NCBI GenBank assembly: GCA_965197275.1
Contig: CBDAMQ010000027.1
Span: forward strand, 302,651-366,650
Reading direction: 5' to 3'
Length of the DNA stretch: 64,000 nt
Source: DASCOT01 sp965197275
Lineage (GTDB): Bacteria; Acidobacteriota; UBA890; WLXD01
The notes below the pieces were generated by a model that was not told the DNA's origin, did not search any database, and worked only from the letters and a program-made list of their open reading frames with translations. The position numbers and the translations under genes were made by a program. How positions within the stretch are numbered: the stretch's first letter is position 1; the number at the start of each line of letters is the position of its first letter. Positions 45,222 through 54,238 of the stretch are shown piece after piece.

Positions 45222-46171
45222 ATGCGTAGGCCACTCACAGCCATTGCCATATCGTGCGCGGTCCTGACGTTCGCGACCGCGCCCGCGCAACAGCGAACAG
45301 CCCGGGAGACCCTCAGCGAACAACCGCAGAGCTGGGACCGCTCCCAGCTGCTATCAAGCCCCGCGATCGCGTCGGTTGACGGCGAGCCCGCCGCGCTGCG
45401 CTGCGCCACGCGGCCCGTCAGCGATGCCGAGAAGGACCTCGTCGACATTGTGGTCGCGAGCGAGTTGGCGCCCCGCGACTCGGCGACACAAGCAGGGAGA
45501 ATCACGGTTCCGGTGGCCTTCCACGTGGTGCGAAAGAAGAACGGCTCATACGACGTGACCGATCAGCAGGTCGATGATCAGATGGCCGTTCTGAATGCCG
45601 CCTTCAGCAGCAAGGGGTTCAAGTTCGAGCTCCAGACGCTCATCCGTCATGACGACAATCGCTTCGCCACCAAGTGCGTGGATCTCAGCGTCGAACGGAA
45701 ATTCAAGAACAAGCAGGCGGTTGATCCGGCAAACACGCTGAACGTCTACACGTGCCGCCCGACGAACTCGATTCTCGGCTATGCGTGGTTCCCGAACGAC
45801 TGGGAGGGAGAGGCCAACCCGATGCATGGGGTGTTGTGATCCATCACGCCTCGTTGCCCGGCGGTGCCTTCGCACGCTTCAATGAAGGGGACACGCTGAC
45901 GCACGAGGTAGGGCATTACCTGGGGCTCTACCACACGTTCCAGGGTGGCTGCTCCGGCCTCGGTGACCGCGTTGACGACACTCCCGCCGAGGGTGTACCG
46001 ACGGAGGGATGTCCGGCGAAGAAGGACTCCTGCCCTGACATACCGCGGCGCGATCCGACGACCAACTTCATGGATTACACCGATGATCGGTGCATGCTGC
46101 GGTTTACCGGCGGGCAGAAAAGTCGGATGACAGAACAGGTTGCGGTCTTCCGTCCGTCGTTGCTGCAATGA
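45222..46171 (+). CDS. secreted M43 (pappalysin-type) metalloprotease, apparent frameshift near 45833
   Basis: A signal peptide (LTAIAISCAVLTFATAPAQQ) is followed by a pro-region and the M43B domain. The zinc motif HEVGHYLGLYH (HExxHxxGxxH) and the later methionine-turn segment NFMDYTDDRCM are intact. The frame stops at 45839 after PMHGVL. Shifting at the GGGGTGTTG stretch (45828-45838) gives HGVVIHHASLPGGAFARFNEGDTLTHEVGH, the normal family sequence. The joined product is about 315 residues. The break is probably an indel error, but real inactivation cannot be excluded. Confidence 0.82.
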
Positions 46172-46220
46172 TGTCGCGCGCTGCTAGCGGCGCCTGGTTG
46201 CGCGTCTAGCTGGACCGCGC

Positions 46221-47132
46221 GTGCGAGTTTTCTACAGCGATGAGTTCGTCTTGCCGCTGCCGCCGGGACATCGCTTCCCGATGGCGAAGTATCGGCGGCT
46301 ACGCGAGCGGTTGCTCGACACGGGTGTGATTTCGCCGGCCGATCTTCGGATACCGGATGCCGCGATCGATGATCAGCTCCAGTTGGCCCATTCGCCCGAC
46401 TACGTGCGTCGCGTGACCGAGGGTCGGCTCACACCGCGTGAGATCCGCCGTATCGGCTTTCCGTGGTCACCGCAGCTCGTAGAGCGCTCGCGTCGGTCGG
46501 TTGGCGGCACGATTGCGGCGTGCGCGACGGCGTTGGATCGCGGCGTCGGCGTGAACTTGGCCGGTGGTACGCACCATGCGTTTGCCGATCACGGCGAGGG
46601 ATACTGTGTGTTCAACGATGTCGCCGTCGCGATCCGCGTCCACCAGCGCGAGCGGCGGTTGCGGCGGGTGCTGGTGGTGGATTGCGACGTGCACCAGGGC
46701 AACGGAACCGCGGCGCTTTTCCAAGACGATCCGGGTGTATTCACGTTCTCGATTCATGGGCGACACAACTTCCCTTTCCACAAGGAGTCCGGCGACCTGG
46801 ACATTGCGCTCGACGACGACGTTGCCGACGCCGAATACCTGAGCGCTCTCGAGAGCGCGCTGGTCGGTCGGCTGGCCTGCCACGAGGCCGATCTGGTGAT
46901 CTATGTGTCCGGAGCGGATCCCTTCTCCGGCGACCGACTCGGTCGGCTGAGGCTCTCTAAGAAAGGCCTGGCGGGGCGCGACCGTTGCGTGCTCGATTGG
47001 TGCCGGGACCGTGGCCTTCCGGTGGCCGTTGTGATGGCAGGCGGCTACTCGGCGGAAGTAGCGGATATCGTCGATATTCACAGTGCCACCGTGGCGCTAG
47101 CGCTCGAGCACGGCCAGGTGACAAGATCATAG
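46221..47132 (+). CDS. histone deacetylase/AcuC/AphA-family metal hydrolase
   Basis: A 303-residue deacetylase-fold enzyme. VFYSDEFVLPLPPGHRFPMAKY opens the family; GGTHHAFADHGEGYCVFND contains the catalytic His pair; VDCDVHQGNGTAALF gives the metal-binding Asp and His; SGADPFSGDRLG gives the second metal Asp. It likely hydrolyses acetylated amines or acetylpolyamines. A GTG start is used. Lies 49 bases downstream of the M43 gene on the same strand. Confidence 0.92.
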   Translation: MRVFYSDEFVLPLPPGHRFPMAKYRRLRERLLDTGVISPADLRIPDAAIDDQLQLAHSPDYVRRVTEGRLTPREIRRIGFPWSPQLVERSRRSVGGTIAACATALDRGVGVNLAGGTHHAFADHGEGYCVFNDVAVAIRVHQRERRLRRVLVVDCDVHQGNGTAALFQDDPGVFTFSIHGRHNFPFHKESGDLDIALDDDVADAEYLSALESALVGRLACHEADLVIYVSGADPFSGDRLGRLRLSKKGLAGRDRCVLDWCRDRGLPVAVVMAGGYSAEVADIVDIHSATVALALEHGQVTRS

Positions 47133-47266
47133 TCAATGCCGTGCACCGCCCGCGTCGGCAGCCTGAGCGAGTGCTGTCGCGGGGACCTTGAGCATCGCCA
47201 CGGGTGCGCTAAAGTACAGATACACTTCCTTCCGTTCATACAGAATCAGGCCGACAGGAGGCTTGG

Positions 47267-48256
47267 ATGCTCTCACCGAAACGACGATTCCCGACGTCAT
47301 TGGTTCCCGTCCTGGCAGTCGGCCTCATGCTGACGACCGCAGCGCCGGTCCTGGCTCAGGGGGTCGCCGACTGTAGCCTCAGAGGCAAGGTCATAGACAC
47401 CGACGGAGTGCCAATTGGCGGGGCGGAGGTGATTGTCCGCGACCCCGAATACGGGCGTGAACGCACCCTGACTACAGACGAAAACGGCGAGTACCTGGGC
47501 CGTGGCTTCTACGCCACCTTGGACTACAACCTGCGCGTCGAGGCAGAGGGCTTCGACACCCAGTTCAACAACGGAATTCGGTTCGTTCACGGGGACAACA
47601 CCTACGACGTCGTACTGGCACCGGGAGTGCCTGCGGATCTGGTGGACTACGACGCCCTCAACGAGCTCTATGAGACGGGCTTTGCCGCCTACGAGGCAAA
47701 GGACTGGGCCACCATGAAGTCCTCACTCGACGGGTTGCTGGAGGGCATGCAAGCGGTCAGCGGTGAGGACGTGGACACGATGCGCGTAGGCAGCCATGAG
47801 CTCTTGGCGCTGGCTAGCTTCGAGCAGGGCGACTACGATGCCACACTGGTTTCGACCGGCGAGATGTTGAAGCTGCGACCGAACAGCCTCTCGGCCCACC
47901 AGCTGGCGTCACAGGTTTACACCGCCCAGAAGAATTTCGAGGGTGCTCTGCCCCACCTGCGAGCCGCGGCCGCCCAGTCGCTTGACAACGCCGAGCTGCA
48001 GTACAACGCCGGCGCCGTCATGCTGCAACTGCAGCACGTCGAAGAGGGCATCGAGCACATGCAGCGGGCCCTGACGTTGCGCGAGGATTTCCCGGTGGCA
48101 CGCAAGAACCTCGGATACGCCTATCTGCAAACGCAGGAGTACGACAAGTCGATCGAGATGCTCGAGGGCTACCTGGAGCAGCTGCCGGACGCCCCGGACC
48201 GGGACAGCATCGAGCAGATGATTGAGGCGCTGAAGGCGCAGATCGGGGCGTCGTAG
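47267..48256 (+). CDS. exported carboxypeptidase-regulatory/TPR protein
   Basis: A 329-residue secreted protein. Signal peptide VLAVGLMLTTAAPVLAQ. Residues about 35-115 form a CarboxypepD_reg-like beta-sandwich (LRGKVIDTDGVPIGGAEVIVRDPEYGRERTLTTDENGEY). From about 125 on, TPR-like helical repeats run to the end (LYETGFAAYEAKDWATMKSSLDGLL; LQYNAGAVMLQLQHVEEGIEHMQRALTLREDFPVARKNLGYAYLQ). A protein-protein role in the periplasm is likely. It is probably monocistronic. Confidence 0.88.
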   Translation: MLSPKRRFPTSLVPVLAVGLMLTTAAPVLAQGVADCSLRGKVIDTDGVPIGGAEVIVRDPEYGRERTLTTDENGEYLGRGFYATLDYNLRVEAEGFDTQFNNGIRFVHGDNTYDVVLAPGVPADLVDYDALNELYETGFAAYEAKDWATMKSSLDGLLEGMQAVSGEDVDTMRVGSHELLALASFEQGDYDATLVSTGEMLKLRPNSLSAHQLASQVYTAQKNFEGALPHLRAAAAQSLDNAELQYNAGAVMLQLQHVEEGIEHMQRALTLREDFPVARKNLGYAYLQTQEYDKSIEMLEGYLEQLPDAPDRDSIEQMIEALKAQIGAS

Positions 48257-48338
48257 TGTGACCGGCGGCGGGTCGCTGAATCGCGCCTGATCGCCAGTCA
48301 GCGTCCCACCGCCGTCGCCGTGTGCCCGGTTGCGGGCC

Positions 48339-48947
48339 CTAGCTCTGCGGTTGCCACGTCCAGGTAACGTCGACCAGCCGGTCGAACTTCACCAGGAGAT
48401 AGGTGTTCTCCGGGAGCTCGACGTCCTTTCCTCGGGCGCCGGCGATAGCGCCGCCAGCTCCGACGACGAGCCCGACGAGCAGCCCGGTGGTGCCACCGAT
48501 AATGGCGCCCAGGACGCCGCCGATGGCGCCGCCGATACCCGCCTTCTTGCCCTTGTCGTCGTCACCTTCGAGCTCGCTGCCGTCGGCGACACCGGTGACC
48601 GTCGCGAGCGCCGGCGCCGAATCGCCGTCGCCGCTCACCAGCCTGTCAATAACCAGCGTGAGCTTGCCGCCGCGGCTTCGGCTGCGGGCGCGCTCGACCT
48701 CGGCTACGCGGCCAACGAACGTTGCTCCGGCGGGGACGACGAGCTGGCCCTCGACGAAGATGTCATTCACCAGCTCGGCCTCGAAAGCGTCGCCGACATT
48801 GGCATCCGCCGAGCTCAGCCAGCCGCGCAACGCAATCGTTGCTCTGGTGCCCGATGGAACGCCGATATGAGCTTCCTGGGCGGCCAGCAGCGGTGCTGCG
48901 ATGATCGAAAGCGCACAGACAAACGCGATGGTACGTGTGGTTCGCAT
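48339..48947 (-). CDS. exported protein with glycine-zipper segment
   Basis: A 202-residue protein. Signal peptide IAFVCALSIIAAPLLAAQ. A beta-rich region (IGVPSGTRATIALRGWLSSADANVGDAFEAELVNDIFVEGQLVVPAGATFVGRV) resembles TrbI/VirB10-like barrel parts. A Gly-rich hydrophobic stretch follows (GIGGAIGGVLGAIIGGTTGLLVGLVVGAGGAIAGA), a glycine zipper that could insert in a membrane, then a strand-rich end. Function is unknown. Confidence 0.75.
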   Translation of the reverse strand: MRTTRTIAFVCALSIIAAPLLAAQEAHIGVPSGTRATIALRGWLSSADANVGDAFEAELVNDIFVEGQLVVPAGATFVGRVAEVERARSRSRGGKLTLVIDRLVSGDGDSAPALATVTGVADGSELEGDDDKGKKAGIGGAIGGVLGAIIGGTTGLLVGLVVGAGGAIAGARGKDVELPENTYLLVKFDRLVDVTWTWQPQS

Positions 48948-49029
48948 GAGAATCCCCTTGCCGAGCTCCGGCGGCTTGAGGCCGCCGGCGTCCCCCTTGT
49001 TGTCCAGCTCGCGTCGCCCCGAAAACAGT

Positions 49030-49254
49030 CTATACGTCGGGGGAGGGGTCTCGATATTCCGCGCGTCGACGGCGCCACTGGGTCAGTCGCACCAGCAGCC
49101 AAACGAACAACGTCAGGATGAACGGCGATCCGACCAGCAGCCAGATCGGCCGCACCAGGATTCCGAAGAGCAGCGCCACCGCGCCGAATACGAGCACGAG
49201 CCCCACGGTCCACGGCGGATGCTGAAAAGTAGGAGGCCGTAGCAGCTCTTCCAT
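49030..49254 (-). CDS. small two-span membrane protein
   Basis: A 74-residue protein with two membrane segments (WTVGLVLVFGAVALLFGILV and IWLLVGSPFILTLFVWLLVRLT) and an Arg-rich tail. A TTG at 49293, two bases before the flavoprotein gene's stop on the same strand, would add 13 polar residues (ATPEGDPRHEPT) and give tighter coupling to that gene. Two short spans with a polar N-terminus resemble cytochrome-oxidase subunit-IV-like small proteins, but this is weak. Confidence 0.6.
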   Translation of the reverse strand: MEELLRPPTFQHPPWTVGLVLVFGAVALLFGILVRPIWLLVGSPFILTLFVWLLVRLTQWRRRRAEYRDPSPDV

Positions 49255-49294
49255 CGTCGGTTCGTGGCGCGGGTCGCCTTCGGGAGTCGCCAAA

Positions 49295-50727
49295 TCAGTT
49301 GCCCCGGTCGGCGCCCGGCGTTGATGGTTCGCCGTCGAGCTGTTGGCGCATGGCGTCGAGAATCGCCGCGACGATCTCCATGCGCGTCGGGTGGTAGTAC
49401 TCGGCTGCGGCACCGTCGTCGATCGTATGCTGGTGCTCGATCATGTACGCCGGCAGATGAATCAAGTTGCTTGCGTCGTCGCACAGCAGCCCGGCGCCCA
49501 GAAGCTGACGGCTTTCGGCGTCCGCGATGAACTCGCCGACGCCGTGATCATCGCCGCCCAGGTGTAGCTTGCCGATGAGCCGCGACTCCTTTGTGCCGTG
49601 CACGAGTCGATGACCGTTCGCAATCCTGCTCCCGGTGTGATTCCAGCGTAGGCGAACTCGGGATCGGAAAAGACCACCTGGATGTCGGCGCGCCGATCCC
49701 AGACCAGCGCCCCGTCGGTCACTGCGTTCTGCGCCGCGATGCGTGCCTCGATATGTGCCTGATGCACCACCATGCGTCGCCCCATCACGTCGCCGGCGGC
49801 GAACAGATTGTCGGCGCCCTGGAGCCGCAGGTCGTCGGCCACCGAGATGCGTCCGTCCACCAGCTCCGCACCGGCTCGGTGCAGGTCGAGTGTGCCGATT
49901 GCCGGGGAGCGGCCGACCGCCATCATCGCCCGCGCCGCGGTCACGGGTTCGAATCCGTCAGGGCCCTCGGTCTCGACGACGTAGAGTCCCTCACGGTCAC
50001 GGCGAACTCGACGCGGCGATGTCGCCTGCATCATGCGCACGCCCTCGCGCTCGTAGATCTCCGCCAGGCGTTGGCCGAAACGCTCCGGGTACCGCGACAG
50101 CGGCCGCGATCGCGCGATGACCGTGACTGCGCACCCCAGCCGCGCATAGCGCAGGGCGAACTCGAGGCCGATCGCGCCGGCGCCGATGAGGGCGAGCGAT
50201 TCGGGCAGCGCCGTGTTCTCCAGAATGTCGTCGTTGGTCCAGATCTCATCGGCTAGCTCCGAAAGCCCATCCACGTCCGGGTAGTAGGGCACCGACCCGG
50301 TGGCGATCACGGCGGCGTCGAACGAGTAGGAGCGACCCGCGGCCGTGATCGTGTGTGCATCGATGAACTGCGCGTCGGTTCTCAAGATGACGAACTCGTC
50401 GCTCTCGTGCGCGGCGATGGCGTGCTGGCGGTAGGCGCGAAAGCGGGCGATCTCCCGGTCCTTCCAGGCGACGATCTGCGCCAGGTGGGCCTCTGGGCGA
50501 AACGGCTCTACGCGCAGCATTCCCAGCCGTCGAGCGTGATGCATGGCGTCGATGGGCTCGAACATCGCCTTCGACGGCATGCACCCCCGGTTCACACACA
50601 ACGACGCCATGTCGGCGTTGTCGCCCATGAAGAAGAGCACACGTGCGCCGAGCTCGGCAGCTGTTCGCGCGGCCGTGAAACCGGCCGAGCCGCCGCCCAG
50701 AACTGCGATCGTCCGCGGGGTTCCCAT
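49295..50727 (-). CDS. dihydrolipoamide-dehydrogenase-like flavoprotein, apparent frameshift near 49625
   Basis: A pyridine nucleotide-disulfide oxidoreductase of about 476 residues when joined. TIAVLGGGSAGFTAARTAAELGARV is the FAD-binding motif; CVNRGCMPSK is the redox disulfide; LALIGAGAIGLEFALRYARLG binds NAD(P)H; NLFAAGDVMG is the second FAD motif. The main frame degenerates after EFAYAGITPGAG; a shift near 49620-49635 gives HRLVHGTKESRLIGKLHLGGDDHGVGEF and the dimerisation domain with the catalytic-type His-Pro pair (EYYHPTRMEIV), ending at 49295. ATG 50727 is preferred to the adjoining GTG. Confidence 0.85.
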
Positions 50728-50743
50728 CACCGGAACGAAGGCG

Positions 50744-52246
50744 CTAGCCTCCGGAGTACTCCATCGTCATCGGATCGGGCAGCGGGATCCGGTTCACACC
50801 GCCGGTCGCCATCGCCTCGAGCGAGAACTCCGGGTTGTCGGGGTCGCCGGCGAGAATTTCGTCGACGTTGCCCACCGCGAGGATCACGAGAAGGTCAGGG
50901 TGCAGGTACTCCTGCGCCACGCGGAGCACGTCTGCGGCAGTAACCGCCGCCATGTCGTCGCGGTATGTCGATACCAGTCCGATGTCACGGCCCTGCAGCT
51001 CGAGACTCGCAAAGAGCCCGGCGATCTGGCCGGCGCTGGCGAAATTGCGGCTGAACGTGTCGATGAAAGAGGCCTTGGCGTTGGCCAGCTCCTCATCGCT
51101 TACGGGCTCGGTGCGAATGCGATCGATCTCCCCGATGACGATGCCGGTGGCTCGCGCCACCGCCTCGCTGCGCGACTGGAAGAAGGCCCGGAAGCTGCCG
51201 TCATAGTGCGTTCCGAGGCCGAAGATCGAGCCGGCACTATAGGCAAGGCCTTCATCGGATCGCACGCGCGAGAGGATGCGCGACGTGAAGCCTCCGCCGC
51301 CGAGAATGTTGTTCATGATCTGCAACGCGAACCGATCCGGATTGTTGATCACCGTGCTCAGGTGGCCGATCGAAACCCGCCCCTGATTGACGTCGTCCTT
51401 GTGAACCAGGTACAGCCCTGGCTGGGGCTCGGATGCCGGGGCGGGCACATCTCCAGGGGAGTCGCCGCGCGGCCAGTCCGACAATCGAGCTTCGATCTGG
51501 CCCAGTATCTCGTCGGTTTGCACATCGCCGGAAACGGCGAAGATGAAGTTTCCGGGATGCACCGCGAAGGCGTGGAACGCCAATAAGTCCTCGCGAGTGA
51601 TCATCTCGAGCTCGGCCGCGGTCATCGCGTGGGTGCTGAAGTGGTCGTTGCCGTACAGCAGCCGGCTCCATTCGCGCCGCTCGATTCCGCCGGTATCGTC
51701 GTTGCGACGCTCCATGCTCTGCAACTGCTGGCTCTTGGCCAGATCGAGTCGCTCTTGGTCGTAACGCGGGTGACGCAGAATTTCGAAGAACATGTCGAGG
51801 CAGTTGTCGAGGTCCTTGACCAGACAGTTCATGCTGGCGGAGCCGCTCGTCGAACCGATGCTGGTGCGGATCTGTGCGGCCAGGAAGTCGAGCTCTTCGT
51901 CCAGCTCGGCTGGCGATCGTGAGGTGGTGCCGCCGGCCCGCATCTGACTCCCGGCCAGCCCCGCGACTCCTGGTTTCGCCATCGCCGGCACCGTGTACTC
52001 GCCGGCGCGGATGGATACGGCGATGTTGACCAGCGGCAACGCATGATCCTCTGCGACGTAGGCCACGGTTCCGGTGCTGAGCTCATGACGAAGCGCGGCG
52101 CCGTCCGGTGGCTGGAAGTCGAGGTCCGGAAAGGTGAGCTCGCGCGGATGGGAGGCCATCTCCTGCTGCGCCGCGACGCCCGAGGTGATCGCCAACAAGC
52201 CGATGAACGCGAGCGCCAGTGGCCGGCACCGACGGGCGGTCTTCAT
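50744..52246 (-). CDS. M16-family peptidase homologue lacking the zinc motif
   Basis: A 500-residue exported protein (signal LALAFIGLLAITSGVAA). It has the M16 fold, including SIRAGEYTVPAMAKPGVAGLAGSQMRAGGTTSRS where active members carry HxxEH; here the residues are LAGSQ, so it is catalytically silent. GRVSIGHLSTVINNPDRFALQIMNNILGGGGFTSRILSRVRSDEGLAYSAGS is the conserved substrate-clamp part. It would pair with the active subunit encoded just upstream, whose stop overlaps this start by four bases (ATGA), as in processing-peptidase-like heterodimers. Confidence 0.9.
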   Translation of the reverse strand: MKTARRCRPLALAFIGLLAITSGVAAQQEMASHPRELTFPDLDFQPPDGAALRHELSTGTVAYVAEDHALPLVNIAVSIRAGEYTVPAMAKPGVAGLAGSQMRAGGTTSRSPAELDEELDFLAAQIRTSIGSTSGSASMNCLVKDLDNCLDMFFEILRHPRYDQERLDLAKSQQLQSMERRNDDTGGIERREWSRLLYGNDHFSTHAMTAAELEMITREDLLAFHAFAVHPGNFIFAVSGDVQTDEILGQIEARLSDWPRGDSPGDVPAPASEPQPGLYLVHKDDVNQGRVSIGHLSTVINNPDRFALQIMNNILGGGGFTSRILSRVRSDEGLAYSAGSIFGLGTHYDGSFRAFFQSRSEAVARATGIVIGEIDRIRTEPVSDEELANAKASFIDTFSRNFASAGQIAGLFASLELQGRDIGLVSTYRDDMAAVTAADVLRVAQEYLHPDLLVILAVGNVDEILAGDPDNPEFSLEAMATGGVNRIPLPDPMTMEYSGG

Positions 52247-53985
52247 TGTTGCTCTCCTTCGAGCTCGGCTATGCGCTCGCTGATCAGCTCGAGCATGAGC
52301 TGGAACATGTCCTGATTGTCCTCGGGCACCTGTGCCGCCATGCTGCTCATCTGCCCGAGCTGCTGGCGGATCTGGTCGAGCTCTGCAGTCGTCGCCTGGG
52401 CGAGCTGTTGCTGCACCATGTTGATCTGCTGCCGTTCTTGGTCATCGAGACCGGCCAGCCGCGGGTCGGCGGGCTCGGCGTTCTCGCTGCGGTAATAGAG
52501 CGCCACAGCGCGGGCTTCGGGCTCGAAGTACGTGTTGGCGACGCGCTGGATGTCCTCGGCGGTGACTGCCTGGAGCGCGGGGCCCGTAGTGTTGATGGTC
52601 TCCCAGCCGCGATAACCCTCTGCGATCAGCAACTGCAGCAGAAGGCCGAAGCTGCTCTGTAGCCGCCGGAACTCAGCCGCAGCGTTCTGGTTCTTCACCT
52701 TCTGGAGCTCGCGCTCCGGCACCGGGTCCGTCTTCAGTTTTTCGATCTCGGCGTAAACCGAGGCTTCGACCTCTTCGGGAGTGCGTCCCTGCTTGGCGGT
52801 GCCGCGGATCTCGAAGTAACCGTCCCATTTGCGACCGTTTTGTCCGGCGTAGGCCGAGGTAGCGACCTCCTGCTCCTCGACCAGCGACTTGAAGAGCCTG
52901 CCGGTTCGCCCAGACAGCAGCTGACCGAGAACCAGGAGCGCGGGCTCGTCTACGTGGCCATCGGCCACCCCGTGGTACCGGATCCTTACCTGAGGGGTGG
53001 TGTCCGCGTACCCGATCATGCGCTTCTCGCCCTGTTGCTCGACCTCCCAGGTGCGCACCGGCTCCGGTTCGCGCTCTCCCCGTGGGATACGGCCAAAGTA
53101 GCGCTCCGCGAGTGCGATGGCCTCGTCGGGGTCGAATCCTCCAACCAGCGCGGCACTGATGTTGTTAGGCGCGTAGTAGAGGTCGAAGAACGCCAGCGCT
53201 TCCTCGCGCGTCAGCCCGTACAGATCGCTGGGCCAGCCGACAACCGGCCATGAGTAGGGCGACGACTCCCAGAACATCGCCTCGAACTGCTCGTCGAGCA
53301 GACCCGTCGGGGTGCTGTCAGTGCGCAGCCGACGCTCCTCGTGAACGACGTCTCGCTCACTGTAGAACTCGCGGAAGACGGGGTTCATCAACCGGTCCGA
53401 CTCCAGCCAGAACCACAGTTCCAGTTTGTTGGCCGGCACGTTGATGAAGTAGACCGTGAAGTCGTAGTCGGTCCCGGCGTTCATCCCCGATCCACCTTCG
53501 CCGGTGTAGATACGATCGAAGTCGTCCTTGATGATCAGCCCACTCTGCTCACCCAAGGCGCTGTCGAACTCATCGATCAGATCCTGGTGCGCGGGCGAGC
53601 GATGTTCGGGTTTGCGCCAGTCGTCGATTGCCCCGACCCGCTGCTGGCGGAGGAGCTCCTGCTCATGCTTGCGGATGCCGGCTCGCAGCTCGTCCAGGTG
53701 AGCGATCACACGCCGGTCCTCGGCCGCATCGATGGTACCGATCGTGTCCGTGCCCTTGAACATCATGTGCTCGAACAGGTGGGCCACTCCGGTGATCCCG
53801 GGGCGCTCGTTCGCCGATCCGACCTTCGCGATCCAGCCGGCAGAGATGTTCGGGTCGCCGGGTCGCGGGATGAGCAGGACCGTCATTCCATTGTCGAGCG
53901 TGTGGACAACGGGGCTGACTTGCTGAGCGAGCGCAGCCGGGGTCACGCACAGCACAACGGCCAGCGTAACGGCGATTCGGCGCAT
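52243..53985 (-). CDS. M16-family zinc peptidase, active subunit
   Basis: A 580-residue exported insulinase-family peptidase. Signal peptide RIAVTLAVVLCVTPAALAQ. GVAHLFEHMMFKGTDTIG contains HxxEH (HLFEH); the distal Glu ligand lies in the following ~75 residues (GLIIKDDFDR...SGMNAG region) after an enlarged charged insertion. The second domain has the family's clamp. ATG 53985 with GGAGG ahead is chosen over GTG 53997. A Gln/Glu-rich C-terminal helix (MVQQQLAQATTAELDQIRQQLGQM) is an unusual addition. Confidence 0.92.
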   Translation of the reverse strand: MRRIAVTLAVVLCVTPAALAQQVSPVVHTLDNGMTVLLIPRPGDPNISAGWIAKVGSANERPGITGVAHLFEHMMFKGTDTIGTIDAAEDRRVIAHLDELRAGIRKHEQELLRQQRVGAIDDWRKPEHRSPAHQDLIDEFDSALGEQSGLIIKDDFDRIYTGEGGSGMNAGTDYDFTVYFINVPANKLELWFWLESDRLMNPVFREFYSERDVVHEERRLRTDSTPTGLLDEQFEAMFWESSPYSWPVVGWPSDLYGLTREEALAFFDLYYAPNNISAALVGGFDPDEAIALAERYFGRIPRGEREPEPVRTWEVEQQGEKRMIGYADTTPQVRIRYHGVADGHVDEPALLVLGQLLSGRTGRLFKSLVEEQEVATSAYAGQNGRKWDGYFEIRGTAKQGRTPEEVEASVYAEIEKLKTDPVPERELQKVKNQNAAAEFRRLQSSFGLLLQLLIAEGYRGWETINTTGPALQAVTAEDIQRVANTYFEPEARAVALYYRSENAEPADPRLAGLDDQERQQINMVQQQLAQATTAELDQIRQQLGQMSSMAAQVPEDNQDMFQLMLELISERIAELEGEQQ

Positions 53986-54238
53986 GAAGACCTCCACGTG
54001 GGGATGACCGCGACGGTGTCGCGCTCCGTTGTCGCACGCGCTCCGGTCGCAGCTTGCTTTTTGGCAACCTGGTAGTGTCAGAACCTAGATTCTAGCCGTA
54101 TCCGGCGCCGGGCGACTGTGCCAGCAAGGACGTCCGCCCCAGCGCGACCCGCGGCCGCAACACGAGTTTCAGCGACCGGCGGCTGAGCGGCGTCGGCGCT
54201 TATCGCCCCAGGTCGTTGCCAGCGCAGGAGAGTCCGAG

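Noticed and set aside
45752..46171. Independent small gene carrying HEVGHYLGLYH
   Set aside because: It is the catalytic half of the M43 protease; the true frame joins the upstream signal-peptide half at about 45833.
49295..49603. Independent 102-residue minus-strand gene
   Set aside because: Its sequence (KESRLIGKLHLGG ... EYYHPTRMEIV) is the dimerisation domain of the adjoining dihydrolipoamide-dehydrogenase-like gene after a frameshift.
49945..49959. GGGTTCGAATCCGTC resembles a tRNA T-arm
   Set aside because: It lies inside the flavoprotein coding sequence (DGFEPVTAA) and no acceptor, D- or anticodon arms fit around it.
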